DNA of 64,000 nucleotides, taken from NCBI RefSeq assembly GCF_009569385.1, contig NZ_WBOF01000006.1, positions 62,001 through 126,000 on the forward strand. The letters run 5' to 3'. This document shows positions 26,278 to 35,435 of this stretch, in pieces. Under the pieces are notes generated by a model that saw only the letters and a program-made list of their open reading frames with translations, had not been told where the DNA came from and made no database searches. The position numbers and the translations under genes were made by a program. Each line of letters opens with the position of its first letter. Within the stretch, counting starts at the first letter, position 1. This DNA comes from Streptomyces kaniharaensis. GTDB lineage: Bacteria > Actinomycetota > Actinomycetes > Streptomycetales > Streptomycetaceae.

Positions 26278-26927
26278 CCGCCTCCGTCTCCCGTCGCGCC
26301 GTGCTCGCCGGCCTGACCGCGGCCGTGCCGCTGGTGCTCACCGGCTGCTCGTCGAAGAAGTCGGCCAAGGCAGCGAACGCGAGTGCCGCCCGGGCGAGCG
26401 ACCCGGGCGGCGACGCCTTTGTGATGATCGTCCGGCACGGCGAGAAGCCGGACGGCGGCCACCCCGGTCTGGACGGGAACGGCGGCCACGACGGCAAGTC
26501 CCTGACCGAGCGCGGCTGGGCCCGGGCCAAGGCGCTGCCGCAGCTGTTCGACCCGCCCGCCGTCGGGCTCCGGCGGCCCGCACGGATCTTCGCCGCCGCC
26601 GACGAGGGCCCGCTCGCCGGGGCGCACCGGATGCGGCAGACCGTCACCCCGCTGGCGGCGAAGCTCGGGCTGACCGTCGACACGGCGTACGCCGAGTCGC
26701 AGGAGACCGCGCTGGCGGGGGCCGTCCTGGCGGGTGCCCAGCCGGTGCTGGTCAGCTGGGAGCACTCGCGGATCCCGCGGATCGTCGAGGCGCTCGGCGC
26801 GGCCGACAACGGTGTGCCGACCGCCTGGCCGGACCGCTTCGATCTGGTCTGGGTGCTCGCCCGGACCGGCGGTGGCGCCTGGACGTTCCAGGAGGTCCGC
26901 CAGCACCTGCTGGACGGCGACTCCTGA
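26274..26927 (+). CDS. Histidine-phosphatase-fold lipoprotein
   Basis: A 217-residue exported protein. The twin-arginine-like start SRRAVLAGLTAAVPLVLTGC gives a lipobox (LTGC), so the mature protein is lipid-anchored. VMIVRHGEKP holds the RHG motif with the nucleophile His, LTERGWARAKAL follows, and the second catalytic His is in SWEHSRIPRIV. The fold is that of phosphoglycerate-mutase-like phosphatases; the substrate is unknown. The GTG at 26274 overlaps the methyltransferase stop. Confidence 0.82.
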   Translation: MTASVSRRAVLAGLTAAVPLVLTGCSSKKSAKAANASAARASDPGGDAFVMIVRHGEKPDGGHPGLDGNGGHDGKSLTERGWARAKALPQLFDPPAVGLRRPARIFAAADEGPLAGAHRMRQTVTPLAAKLGLTVDTAYAESQETALAGAVLAGAQPVLVSWEHSRIPRIVEALGAADNGVPTAWPDRFDLVWVLARTGGGAWTFQEVRQHLLDGDS

Positions 26928-27005
26928 CGGTAGGCCGCAGCGGCCGAGGCAGCGCGCGTCCATCTCTCATCACCGCCTGAGTGTTCATCAACTAGGTTGT
27001 GGTGC

Positions 27006-27668
27006 ATGAGGATTCGTACGCTGATCGCCGCGTCGGCCACCGCGGTGGTGCTGGTCGCCGGATGCAGCAGTTCCGGTTCGGACGACGGGCCGGACCCGGA
27101 CGAGAACCGGCCCACCGGCGCGGGGTCGACCGGCGGGTCCCAGGCGGGGGAGCGCCGCGCCGACGGGGCCGAGCTGCTGTACCGTGCGGACGGCAGGAGG
27201 AGCGCGCAGAACCCGGCGTTCGCTCCGGACGGCGGTTCGATGCTGATGACCGAGTTCACCGAGGGCTACAACAAGGGCCCCGCCGCCCTCGGGGTGCTGC
27301 CGCTGGAGGGCGACCGCAAGCCGAGGAAGGTGCTGGAGGACCCTGACAAGGCCGCGGTCAACCTCCCCGGCACCAGCTGGAACGCCGCCGCTGGCGCCTT
27401 CACCTTCGCCACCGACCGGGACTCCGCCCACGACGAGGTCTGGACGATGAAGCCGGGCGGCAGTCCCGAGCGGGTGACCAGCCACGACGACAACAGCGGC
27501 TTCAACGAGCCGAGCTTCTCCCCGGACGGCGAGTGGATCGTATTCCAGCAGAGCTGGGAGCCGGAGCACGCCTCCGTGCACGGAGACGGCGCCGAGCAGG
27601 ACTCGATCTCCCCGGGCGGCGAGTCGAACCCCGCCTCGCTCTGGCGGATCCCCGCGCCCGGGCTCTGA
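27006..27668 (+). pseudogene. TolB-like beta-propeller lipoprotein, apparently 3' truncated
   Basis: A 220-residue lipoprotein frame. MRIRTLIAASATAVVLVAGC carries a lipobox, then propeller-type blades appear: NPAFAPDGGSMLMTEF, FTFATDRDSAHDEVWTM and EPSFSPDGEWIVFQQ. It ends abruptly in the middle of a blade (NPASLWRIPAPGL). TolB-type propellers usually have six or more blades; about three are here. The stop lies ten bases from the stop of an oppositely oriented gene that itself seems 5' truncated. I read it as a remnant, though a short functional lipoprotein is possible. Confidence 0.6.
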
Positions 27669-27678
27669 CCCCGGGTGG

Positions 27679-28761
27679 CTACCGGACGGACACCGTGACG
27701 ACGGAGTACTGGACGACGGTCAGCGGCACGCTGACCGTCGCCCCGATGACGGTGTACGGCACCGGCTTGGGCGCCGGGTCGGTGCCGTCCGGCGTGGCGA
27801 CGATGGCGACGGTGACGGCGGTGACGGTGGCGCCGGCCGGCAGGGCGTAGGAGAGCGTGCAGTTGGCGGGCGTGGTGCGGAAGGCGGCCGGGGTTTCTCC
27901 GAAGTTGGTGAAGTTCACCAGGTGGACGACGGTGTCGCTGCCCAGCCGGCGGGCCTCCAGGAAGATCCGCCGGTCCCCGGCCAGCGTGACGGCCGGCGGC
28001 GCGGTCCGGCGGACGGGCGTGAGCAGTTGGTCGGCCGAGGCCTGGTCGGTGTTGCGGAGGTAGCCGAGCCCGGGCAGAGCCCGGAGGTACCAGCAGGTGC
28101 CGGCGCCGTACGCGTTCTGCCGGCTCGCCGGGAGCGGGTCGGCCTTCTTCAGGCCGAGCACGTCCGAGAGCGCGAACTCGCCGCGCCGGGCGCCAAGTTC
28201 GTCGAGCGCGGTCGGTGCCGGACCGGTGATCACGATCGTCCCGCCGGCCGCCACGTAGCCGCGCAGGACGGCCGCCTCCGCGTCCGAGACCGCCTGGAGG
28301 TTGGGCAGCAGCACCACCTTGAACCGCGCCAGGTCGGCGGCCACGAGGCCGGGGCTGGTGATCGCGTCGAACGGGATGTGCGCGTAGACCAGCGCCTTGA
28401 CGGTCCCGCGGAACTCGCCGAGGTACGGCATCGTGGCGCAGCTCATCGCCGGTTCGCCGCCGCTCCACCAGTCCTTGATCCCGGCCGGGGGAGTGGCGTT
28501 GACGTACATCCCGTTGCCCTCGGTCGGGCCGACGTAGTCCCGGGAGGGGCTGGAGTGGCAGACGCCGACCTCGGCGAGCGAGCCGGCGTCGAAGATCCGC
28601 GCCTGGTTGGCTTTGACGAAGCCGTACACGCGGGTGCGCATCGCCGCGTCCACGCCGTCGTTCTTGTAGGGGGTCTTCACCTCGTACGGGTTGCAGCCGG
28701 TGGCGATCAGCTGGGAGAGCACCAGGGAGGCGTCGTCCGGGTTGCCAGCCGTAGGCGTCAT
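27679..28761 (-). pseudogene. C-terminal remnant of a large glycosidase-like protein
   Basis: A 360-codon frame with no signal peptide and no catalytic barrel. The middle part (FKVVLLPNLQAVSDAEAAVL, then VAAGGTIVITGPAPT) resembles the beta-galactosidase trimerisation-type domain, and the end is a beta-sandwich (TVVHLVNFTNF, ATVTAVTVAIV). In full-length relatives such domains follow an N-terminal glycosidase barrel, which is missing. The first codons (NPDDASLVLSQLIATGCNPYE) look like the middle of a protein, and the ATG at 28761 has no ribosome binding site. Probably not functional. Confidence 0.55.
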
Positions 28762-28810
28762 GGGAAGTCTGTCCTGGTCGACGGACAGCGGCGACCGGTT
28801 TCGGGGCGCG

Positions 28811-28851
28811 GGACATCACCGGCGCAGCCGGAGGACGCGCCGGTGATGTCC
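28811..28851 (-). terminator. Perfect 15-bp hairpin downstream of the SLT gene
   Basis: GGACATCACCGGCGC pairs exactly with GCGCCGGTGATGTCC around an 11-base loop. It begins 34 bases past the stop of the leftward transglycosylase gene, as expected for its terminator. Confidence 0.82.
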
Positions 28852-28884
28852 TGAGGCGGGGCGGCGCCTTGCCGCGTGCGGCCC

Positions 28885-30342
28885 TCAGTGCCGGGTCGGG
28901 GTGGCCGAGGGGGAGACGGTGGCGCTCGGGGTCGCGCTGGCGGTCGCGCTGGGGGTGGCCGTGGGCGTCGCGGTGGCGCAGCCGGGGGCGGTGGGGGTGG
29001 CCGTCGGGGTGGCGGTCGGAGTGCCGGTGGGCGTGGCGCTCGGGGTGGCGGTCGGGGACGGCGTGCCCGTCGGGGTGGCGGTCGCCGTGGGCGTGCCCGT
29101 GGCCGTCGCGGTGGGGCTCGGGCAGGCGGTGGGGGTGCCGGTCGGAGTGGCCGTGGGCGTCGCGGTCGGAGTCGCGGTGGCCGTCGGGGACGGAGTGCCC
29201 GTCGGGGTGGCGGACGGCGAGGGCGAGCCGGTGGGCGTCGGCGTGGCCGAGGGCGACGGCGCCGCGGTCGGGCTCGGGCTCGGGGTCGTGGTCGGTGCCG
29301 GGCTCGGGGCGGTCGTCGGCTGCGGGGACGGGGCCGGCGTGGTGGGCGTGGTCGGCTGTGCGCTCGGCGAGGGCTGCGGCTGGACCGGGGTCGGCCTGCC
29401 GGCCGTGGTGCCCGTGGCGGAGGTGCCGGTGCCGGTGGTGATCCCGGTGGGCGTGTCCGGGAAGGAGAGCGGCGGGAGCAGCGGGGCCGGGCGGTCCGGG
29501 GAGGTAGTCACGGTGCCGCTGCCGTAGTGGGCCATCCAGTTCTTGACGGTCCGCAGGTACTCGTCCGAGTTGTTGTAGCTGAGGATCGCCCGGTCGAGCT
29601 GCGCCGGGTCGGAGAGGTCGCGGCCGTTCGCGCACAGGTAGCGGCCGGCGGCCTCGGCGGCGTCGAAGATGTTGTTGGGGTCGGCCTTGCCCTTGCCGGT
29701 GGTGTCGACGCCCCAGGTCGCCCAGGTGGAGGGGATGAACTGCATCGGCCCGACGGCGCGGTCCCAGCGGGAGTCGCCGTCGTAGAGACCGCCGTCGGTG
29801 TCCGGTATCGCGGCGAAGCCGTTGCCGTCCAGCACCGGGCCGAGGATGGGGCGGAAGGTCGTGCCGTTGGCGTCGACCTGGCCGCCGTCGGCCTGGCCGG
29901 ACTCGACCTGGCCGATCCCGGCGAGCAGCTGCCAGGGCAGGTGGCAGCCCGGCGAGCGGGTCGCGAGCGAGGCCTCGGCCTGGCGGTAGGCGGCGAGGAC
30001 GGTCGCGGGCAGGGCCGGGCCGGAGGCGGCGAACGGCCCGGCGGCGGGCGCGGCCGGCTGGGCACCGGGCGGCTGCGGGAGTGGGACGGTGCCGCCGCCG
30101 TCGGCCGGCAGGCCGGTGCCGGTGTTCGGCGCGCCGGTCGGGGTGAGCGTGGTGCCGTCGCCGGCCTCCGTCGCCACGGTGTCGGCTGCGGCGTCGGCCG
30201 CGGCGGCCGGGGCCAGCCCGAAGCCCGTCACCTGCGAGCCGGTCAGGGCCGCCAGCGCGGTGAACGCCGCCGCCGCGCCCGTGACCCGCTTGCCCAGCCG
30301 CACCTTTCGCCCGCTGTCCGCGCTGCCGAACCTCGCCGCCAT
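28885..30342 (-). CDS. Secreted lytic murein transglycosylase with Thr/Pro repeat tail
   Basis: A 485-residue exported enzyme. The start is ATG 30342, with GGGGAGGGG six bases upstream; an ATG at 30399 is in frame but unsupported. A signal segment near residues 20-45 precedes the catalytic domain at about 105-280 (MltB-like SLT_2): LLAGIGQVESGQADGG with the catalytic Glu, then DGDSRWDRAVGPMQFIPSTW and FDAAEAAGRYLC. The last 180 residues are Thr/Pro/Ser/Ala repeats (ATPT, GTPS) with no domain after them, probably a wall-embedded tail. Confidence 0.9.
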   Translation of the reverse strand: MAARFGSADSGRKVRLGKRVTGAAAAFTALAALTGSQVTGFGLAPAAAADAAADTVATEAGDGTTLTPTGAPNTGTGLPADGGGTVPLPQPPGAQPAAPAAGPFAASGPALPATVLAAYRQAEASLATRSPGCHLPWQLLAGIGQVESGQADGGQVDANGTTFRPILGPVLDGNGFAAIPDTDGGLYDGDSRWDRAVGPMQFIPSTWATWGVDTTGKGKADPNNIFDAAEAAGRYLCANGRDLSDPAQLDRAILSYNNSDEYLRTVKNWMAHYGSGTVTTSPDRPAPLLPPLSFPDTPTGITTGTGTSATGTTAGRPTPVQPQPSPSAQPTTPTTPAPSPQPTTAPSPAPTTTPSPSPTAAPSPSATPTPTGSPSPSATPTGTPSPTATATPTATPTATPTGTPTACPSPTATATGTPTATATPTGTPSPTATPSATPTGTPTATPTATPTAPGCATATPTATPSATASATPSATVSPSATPTRH

Positions 30343-30729
30343 GCCGTGCCCCTCCCCGTCGCCGTTCGAACGTCCCGAGAACGAACGGACCGTCATCATC
30401 GTGCCTGCCTATGGAGGACGAATCCCCCCGCCGGGATGATTAGTATCACGACGATCCGACAGGACTGAGGTGGCCGTGAGGTGGCCTGCGACCCACCGAG
30501 AAGTTGACGCATCGTTGCTCTTGTCGTCGTGGGAAGTTGGCGCGCCCGTCGGCTTGACCTGCGCGGATCGCGGACACCGGGGCCGTCCCCCTACCAGGAC
30601 GGATGCGTCGGCACCAGGCTACGGCCCCAACTGGGCCCTGGACGGGTGATGTTCGGATGAAAGCGGGCATTCCGGGATGCTCGGCGCGGCATGCTGTGCC
30701 GCGTGACCGCGTGGATGGAGGCCCGGATT
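30343..30729. other. Divergent intergenic region
   Basis: 387 bases between the SLT gene and a small hypothetical gene. A short AT-rich spot, GATTAGTATCAC near 30438, may hold the -10 element for the leftward gene. No riboswitch core, operator palindrome or reading frame with a good start was found. Confidence 0.4.
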
Positions 30730-31113
30730 GTGAGCGCGAACCTGCCGGAGACCGTCGCCAAGGGGCCGGTGGTCCTGCCGGCACCCGCGAGAGTGGTCGA
30801 CGACCTGGCCCGTGACCTCACCCAGGCGGCGGCCGCCGTCCGGGCGGTGTCGCGGGTCTGCCGCAGCGGTGGTGACGTCGCCGTGGCCGCGTACACCGCC
30901 GTGGTGTGTACCGGCCGTTCGGCGGCGCGGGCGCTGGAGGAGGCGGCCGCGTGGTGCCGCCAGGCCCCCGAGGCCGAGGTGCACTCGCTCGCCTGGGCCC
31001 GTGTGCCGGGGCACCGGGAGGACCTTCACGAGTACCGCGTCACCCTGGCCGTCAGCTTCCCCGACGACGAGACGGGCGAGCACTGCGGGGACACGCACCT
31101 CGCTTCGCGGTGA
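30730..31113 (+). CDS. Hypothetical protein
   Basis: A 127-residue protein with no recognised domain. Helical stretches (RVVDDLARDLTQAAAAVRAV and a second one near residue 60) are followed by a short strand pair (HEYRVTLAVSFPD). The GTG at 30730 was chosen because ATGGAGG lies eight bases upstream; longer starts have no ribosome binding site. The next gene starts 19 bases on. Confidence 0.6.
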   Translation: MSANLPETVAKGPVVLPAPARVVDDLARDLTQAAAAVRAVSRVCRSGGDVAVAAYTAVVCTGRSAARALEEAAAWCRQAPEAEVHSLAWARVPGHREDLHEYRVTLAVSFPDDETGEHCGDTHLASR

Positions 31114-31131
31114 CGCCGTAGGATCATCCGC

Positions 31132-31440
31132 ATGGGTCTTGGGGATACGAGCGATCTGACGAACGGTTCCTCTGGTCATCCTTCCGGTGGCAGCGCCGTC
31201 GATGCCTCCGAGCCGCGTGAACTCTCCCGCGCCGCCGCCGTCGCGGCCACCGTGCTGGCGATCGTGTGCGGATCGGCCGTCGTGCTGGCGATGTTCCACT
31301 GGCTGGGCTGGAGCGTCCCGGGGGTCGGCTGGCTGGTCGCCAAGGGCGGGATCAAGCTCGCCGTCGGCGGATTCGCCGGGCTCGCCGCCGCCTTCGCCTG
31401 GCTCCGCACCCGACTGGGCACACGCCGCGACGCCGGCTGA
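31132..31440 (+). CDS. Small two-helix membrane protein
   Basis: A 102-residue protein: a polar Gly/Ser-rich N terminus, membrane segments near residues 34-56 and 65-90 (AVAATVLAIVCGSAVVLAMF; KLAVGGFAGLAAAFAWL), and a basic tail. There is no family I can name. It is probably co-transcribed with the preceding small gene and converges with the peptidase gene. Confidence 0.62.
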   Translation: MGLGDTSDLTNGSSGHPSGGSAVDASEPRELSRAAAVAATVLAIVCGSAVVLAMFHWLGWSVPGVGWLVAKGGIKLAVGGFAGLAAAFAWLRTRLGTRRDAG

Positions 31441-31482
31441 CCGCACCCTCGTGGCGGGTGCGGTCAGCCGGCACCGGATCCG

Positions 31483-33027
31483 TCAACTCGCCTTCGGGGA
31501 CTGGCAGGTGAGGTCGTGCTCGGGCGCGCGGTCGTCCAACAGGTAGCGCTCGACGACGTCGGTGACGCACGTGTTGGCCGAGGGGTACTGGCCGTGGTCG
31601 CCATTGCCGGCGACGGTGACCAGCCGCGAGCCGCGCAGCGCGCGGTGGGCGCCGAGCGCGGCCTCGTAGTACGTGGCCGGGTCGTGCACCGAGTTCAGCA
31701 TCAGGACCGTCGGCAGGTGGGCGCCGGTCACCTTGACCTTCGGCGCGGGGGCCGTCGGCCAGGCCGCGCAGACCGCGCTGAAGGCCAGCGTCCGGGCGCC
31801 GACCAGCGGCCAGCGCGCGGTGTTCTCGGCGCCGCGCTCGATCCAGGTGTCCATGTCCCGGGTCCACGGGGTGTCGGCGCAGGTCACCGAGAAGTACTCG
31901 GCGAGGAACTCCGGGCTGAGGTAATGGCCGAAGACCTTACCGGCGAGGGTCCTGGCCGCCGGATCGGCGCCCTGCCAGTTGTCGACCGCGGTCAGTGCCT
32001 GCGCGAGGATCGGGAAGTTGGCCTCCCCGTAGATCGCCCCGATCGCGCCGTTGTCCAGCTGGTTGGGGCCGATGGTCAGGGTGCCCGCGGTGATCGGGTC
32101 GTCGTGCAGCGCGGCGCGGCGCTGCTCCCAGTGCGCGTGGACCTCCTCCGGGGTCGAGCCCCAGTGGTAGGTGCTGTCACGGGCTGCGAGCCAGGGCACG
32201 AAATCCTCGTCGAAGCGGCGCTGGAAGCTCATCGGCTGGCCCAGCTCGAACTGCTCCCAGGTGCCCTCGAAGCCGATGTTGCTGTCCAGCACCATCCGCT
32301 CGACCCGGTGCGGGAAGAGCGTCCCGTAGTAGGCGCCGATCATCGAGGCGTAGGAGGGGCCGTAGTAGCTGATCTTCTTCTCGCCGAGCAGCGCGCGGAA
32401 CAGGTCGATGTCGTGGGCCGTCTGCTCGGTGGTCAGGTAGGGCAGCAGGTCGCCGCTGCGCTCCTGGCAACCGGCGGCCAGCTTCTGCGCGTTGGCGACG
32501 ACGCGGTCGATCGCCTCCGGGGACTGGTCGCGGTAGTCGCCGGCCAGGAACTCCTGGAACTCCTCGGGCGTCTGGCACACCGCCCGGGTGCTCTCGCCCA
32601 CCCCGCGCTGGTCGAAGCTCACGATGTCGTACGCGGCGGCGACCTTGGGGGCGCCGTTGGCCAGGTTCATCGGCCGCATCAGACCCGTCCCGCCCGGCCC
32701 GCCGGCGGCCATCAGCAGCGTGCCCTTCCGCTTGGCGGGGTCACCGGCCCGGTGCCGGGAGACGGCGATGGTCAGGTCGGCCCCGGTGCCCGGGTGGTGC
32801 CAGTCGCGGGGGACGGCCATGGTGGCGCAGTCCAGGGCCGGCTGCCCGGTGCACGGCTGCCAGCCGAGGGTCTGGTGGGTGTAGCGGGCCGGTGCGGCCT
32901 CGGCGTCGCCGGGGTTGCGGGCGTCGTTCGGTGCGGCACTCGCCGTGGCCGGCAGGGCGAGGCCGGCCAGGACTGCGGCGGCGACGGCGAGGGCGGCACG
33001 ACGGGTGCGGGTTGCTGATGTCTTCAC
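31483..33027 (-). CDS. Secreted alpha/beta-hydrolase peptidase (TAP-like)
   Basis: A 514-residue exported hydrolase: signal peptide ending near ASA-A, then the tripeptidyl-aminopeptidase fold. The oxyanion region is TLLMAAGGPGGTG, followed by FDQRGVGESTR. The nucleophile elbow reads YYGPSYASMIGAYY; the usual motif is G-x-S-Y-G, so the last Gly is Ala. The C-terminal TAP domain has LNSVHDPATYYEAAL with the acid and AGNGDHGQY with the His. It likely removes N-terminal peptides outside the cell. The GTG at 33027 has AGGATC upstream. Confidence 0.87.
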   Translation of the reverse strand: MKTSATRTRRAALAVAAAVLAGLALPATASAAPNDARNPGDAEAAPARYTHQTLGWQPCTGQPALDCATMAVPRDWHHPGTGADLTIAVSRHRAGDPAKRKGTLLMAAGGPGGTGLMRPMNLANGAPKVAAAYDIVSFDQRGVGESTRAVCQTPEEFQEFLAGDYRDQSPEAIDRVVANAQKLAAGCQERSGDLLPYLTTEQTAHDIDLFRALLGEKKISYYGPSYASMIGAYYGTLFPHRVERMVLDSNIGFEGTWEQFELGQPMSFQRRFDEDFVPWLAARDSTYHWGSTPEEVHAHWEQRRAALHDDPITAGTLTIGPNQLDNGAIGAIYGEANFPILAQALTAVDNWQGADPAARTLAGKVFGHYLSPEFLAEYFSVTCADTPWTRDMDTWIERGAENTARWPLVGARTLAFSAVCAAWPTAPAPKVKVTGAHLPTVLMLNSVHDPATYYEAALGAHRALRGSRLVTVAGNGDHGQYPSANTCVTDVVERYLLDDRAPEHDLTCQSPKAS

Positions 33028-33196
33028 GGGAAAGATCCTGTCCGAGCCGGGCCTGACGATCGATCATGCACGCTTCCGTTTCCGGGGTGGTGCTGGCTAC
33101 ACCCCGACCCGGGCGGCCGCACCCGGTCAGCAGGCGGCGACAGTCCGGCGTGGCGCGGTCGTGGGGAGACGTCAACGGCCCCGGTAGGGTGTGCGG

Positions 33197-34126
33197 GTGA
33201 GTTCTCATCTGGTTGTCGGATACGGGCCCGCGGGGGCGGCCACCGCTCGGCTGCTGGCCGAGCAGGGGCACGAGGTACGGGTGGTCACCCGGTCGGGCCG
33301 TGCCCCCGAGCCCGGCATCGAGCACCTCGCGCTGGACGCGGCGGTCCCCGAGCGGCTGACCGAGGCCGCGCGCGGCGCCACCGCGATTCACGGCTGCGCC
33401 GCGCCGCCCCTCCATCGCTGGGCCACGGCGTGGCCGCCGCTCGCCTCCTCGCTGTTCGCCGCCGCTGAGGCGACCGGCGCGGTGCTCGTCCTGCTGGGCA
33501 ACCTCTACGGCTACGGCCCGGTGGACGGCCCCCTCACCGAGGACCTGCCGCTCGCCGCCACCGGCACCAAGGGCCGGGTACGGGCGGCGATCTGGGAGCA
33601 GGCACGCGCCCTCCACGAGGCCGGCCGGATCCGGGTGGTCGAGGTCCGCGCCTGCGACTTCTTCGGCCCCGGGGTGACCGACGGCGGCCACCTCGCCGCG
33701 CGCGTCGTACCGCGCATCCTGGCCGGCAGGTCCGTCTCGGTGCTCGGCGACCCGGACGCGCCGCACAGCTGGACGTACCTCCCCGACGTGGCCGGCGCCC
33801 TGGTCGAGACCGCGGCCGACGAACGCGCCTGGGGCCGGGCCTGGCACGTGCCCACGGCCCCCGCCCGGTCCGTCCGGCAGATGGTCGACGGGCTCGCCGC
33901 CGAGGCGAAGACCGGCCCGATCACGGTACGACGGCTGCCTCCGGCGGTGCTGGGCCTGGCGGGGCTGTTCAGCCCGCTGCTCCGCGAACTGCGCGAGGTC
34001 CGCTACCAGTTCGACCGCCCGTTCGTGCTGGACGCCTCCGCGTACGAGGCCGCCTTCACGCTGCGTGCCACCCCGGTCGAGGAGCAGTTCCGGGCCACCG
34101 TGGAGTGGTGGCGCGCCAGGGTCTGA
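33197..34126 (+). CDS. NAD-dependent epimerase/dehydratase family protein
   Basis: A 309-residue extended-SDR-like protein. The nucleotide loop is GYGPAGAATARLLAEQGHEV. The expected active-site YxxxK is not clear (NLYGYGPVDGP, then TKGRVRAAIW), so it may be an atypical, reductase-like member. Substrate-binding features include HSWTYLPDVAGALVE and ATVEWWRAR. The GTG at 33197 suits the upstream AGGG better than the GTG at 33191. It is divergent from the peptidase gene. Confidence 0.8.
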   Translation: MSSHLVVGYGPAGAATARLLAEQGHEVRVVTRSGRAPEPGIEHLALDAAVPERLTEAARGATAIHGCAAPPLHRWATAWPPLASSLFAAAEATGAVLVLLGNLYGYGPVDGPLTEDLPLAATGTKGRVRAAIWEQARALHEAGRIRVVEVRACDFFGPGVTDGGHLAARVVPRILAGRSVSVLGDPDAPHSWTYLPDVAGALVETAADERAWGRAWHVPTAPARSVRQMVDGLAAEAKTGPITVRRLPPAVLGLAGLFSPLLRELREVRYQFDRPFVLDASAYEAAFTLRATPVEEQFRATVEWWRARV

Positions 34127-34182
34127 GGGTGGGTGTCGAACCGCCTTCGGTGGTGCGGGCTTCGGTACGCTGACGGACCGTA

Positions 34183-34220
34183 CCCGTCGTCCTGTTCCCG
34201 TCGTCCTGTTCCCGTCGTCC
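34183..34220 (+). repeat. 14-bp tandem repeat before the GH3 gene
   Basis: CCCGTCGTCCTGTT occurs at 34183 and 34197, and its first ten bases again at 34211, ending 18 bases before the GH3 start codon. It lies in the short leader and could be a slippage product or affect the 5' untranslated region. Confidence 0.75.
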
Positions 34221-34237
34221 CGGCTCCGGGAGGCCCG

Positions 34238-35389
34238 ATGCTTTCGCTCCGGCGCACCGCCCCGCTCGTGGCGGTGCTCGCGGTCCTGGCCGCCGCGCTC
34301 GTGCCGGTCGCGGCCGGTTCGGCGGCGGCACCGGCGGGGCGGCGCCCGTCCGGCCCGGTGGGGAGGACCGCCGCCATGCCCAGCACCGATTCCCGTCTGC
34401 TCGCCGGCCGCCGGATCGTCTACTCCTACCCAGGGCCGACCCCGCCGCCGGCCGTGCTCCAGGCTATCCGGGAAGGCCGGGCGGCCGGGGTCATCCTGTT
34501 CGGCGAGAACGCCACCAGCCCCGATCAACTGGCGGACGCCGTCGGCCGGTTGCGGCAGGCAGCGGCCGAGTCGCCGGTGCCGGAGCCGCTGCTGCTGATG
34601 ACCGACCAGGAGGGCGGCAAGGTCCGCCGGCTCCCCGGCGCCCCCGAACTCTCCGCCCGTGCCACCGCGGCCTCGCCCGACCCCGTCGCAGAGGCGAGCC
34701 GTTCGGGAGCCGGCGCGGGGCGGAACCTCGCGGACGCGGGCCTCAACGTCAACCTCGCACCCGTGGTCGACGTCTACGACACCCCCGGCAACTTCATCGA
34801 CCACCACGAGCGCTCGTACGGACAGGACCCGTTCGTGGTGGGGGAGTTGGGCAGCGCCTTCCTGGCCGCGCAGCAGGGCCTCGGCGTCGCCGCCACCGCG
34901 AAGCACTTCCCCGGTCTCGGCTCCGCCGCCCGTGACGAGAACACCGACGAACGCCCGGTCACCCTCCCCGTCCCGCTCGCCGACCTGCGTGCCCGCGGCG
35001 AGGAGCCCTACCGGGCGGCCATCGCCGCGGGCGTCCGCCTGGTCATGGCCTCCTGGGCGGTCTACCCGGCGCTCGACCCCGAGCGCCCGGCCGGCCTCTC
35101 GCCCACCGTCGTCCAGGGCGAACTCCGCAGCCGCCTCGGCTTCCGGGGCGTCACTGTCACCGACGCCCTGGAGGCGGGCGCGCTGGCCCCGTACGGCGAC
35201 ACCGGCACCCGCGCCGTCGCCGCGGCCGACGCGGGCATGGACCTGCTCCTCTGCTCCGCCCGCGATCCGCAGCAGGCCGAGGACGCGGCTGCCGCCGTGG
35301 CCGCCGCCCTCGACTCCGGCCGCCTCGACCGGGCCGCCTTCGACGCCGCCCTCGCCCGCATCACCGCCCTGCGGGCCTCGCTCGGCTGA
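34238..35389 (+). CDS. Secreted glycoside hydrolase family 3 protein (beta-N-acetylhexosaminidase-like)
   Basis: A 383-residue exported enzyme: SLRRTAPLVAVLAVLAAAL is the signal segment. The GH3 N-terminal barrel shows GVILFGENATSPDQL, LLMTDQEGGKVRRL, AATAKHFPGLGSAARDENTD and GFRGVTVTDALEAGAL, the last with the nucleophile Asp. The KHFPG and single-domain form are those of NagZ-like enzymes. They release N-acetylglucosamine from wall fragments or chitin. The ATG at 34238 has CGGGAGG; the frame is open to 34133 without a good start. Confidence 0.88.
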   Translation: MLSLRRTAPLVAVLAVLAAALVPVAAGSAAAPAGRRPSGPVGRTAAMPSTDSRLLAGRRIVYSYPGPTPPPAVLQAIREGRAAGVILFGENATSPDQLADAVGRLRQAAAESPVPEPLLLMTDQEGGKVRRLPGAPELSARATAASPDPVAEASRSGAGAGRNLADAGLNVNLAPVVDVYDTPGNFIDHHERSYGQDPFVVGELGSAFLAAQQGLGVAATAKHFPGLGSAARDENTDERPVTLPVPLADLRARGEEPYRAAIAAGVRLVMASWAVYPALDPERPAGLSPTVVQGELRSRLGFRGVTVTDALEAGALAPYGDTGTRAVAAADAGMDLLLCSARDPQQAEDAAAAVAAALDSGRLDRAAFDAALARITALRASLG

Positions 35390-35396
35390 AGCCGAT

Positions 35397-35417
35397 CCGT
35401 CGGGCCCCGCCCGACGG
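35397..35417. terminator. Short perfect hairpin between convergent genes
   Basis: CCGTCGGGC-CCC-GCCCGACGG: a nine-bp stem with a three-base loop, 8 bases after the GH3 stop and 19 bases before the 3' end of the facing deacetylase gene. Confidence 0.7.
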
Positions 35418-35435
35418 CGCCGTCTGCGGAGCGAC

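Noticed and set aside
29000..29300. CRISPR-like repeats
   Set aside because: Codon-level repeats of the transglycosylase tail, in frame with the gene, without spacers.
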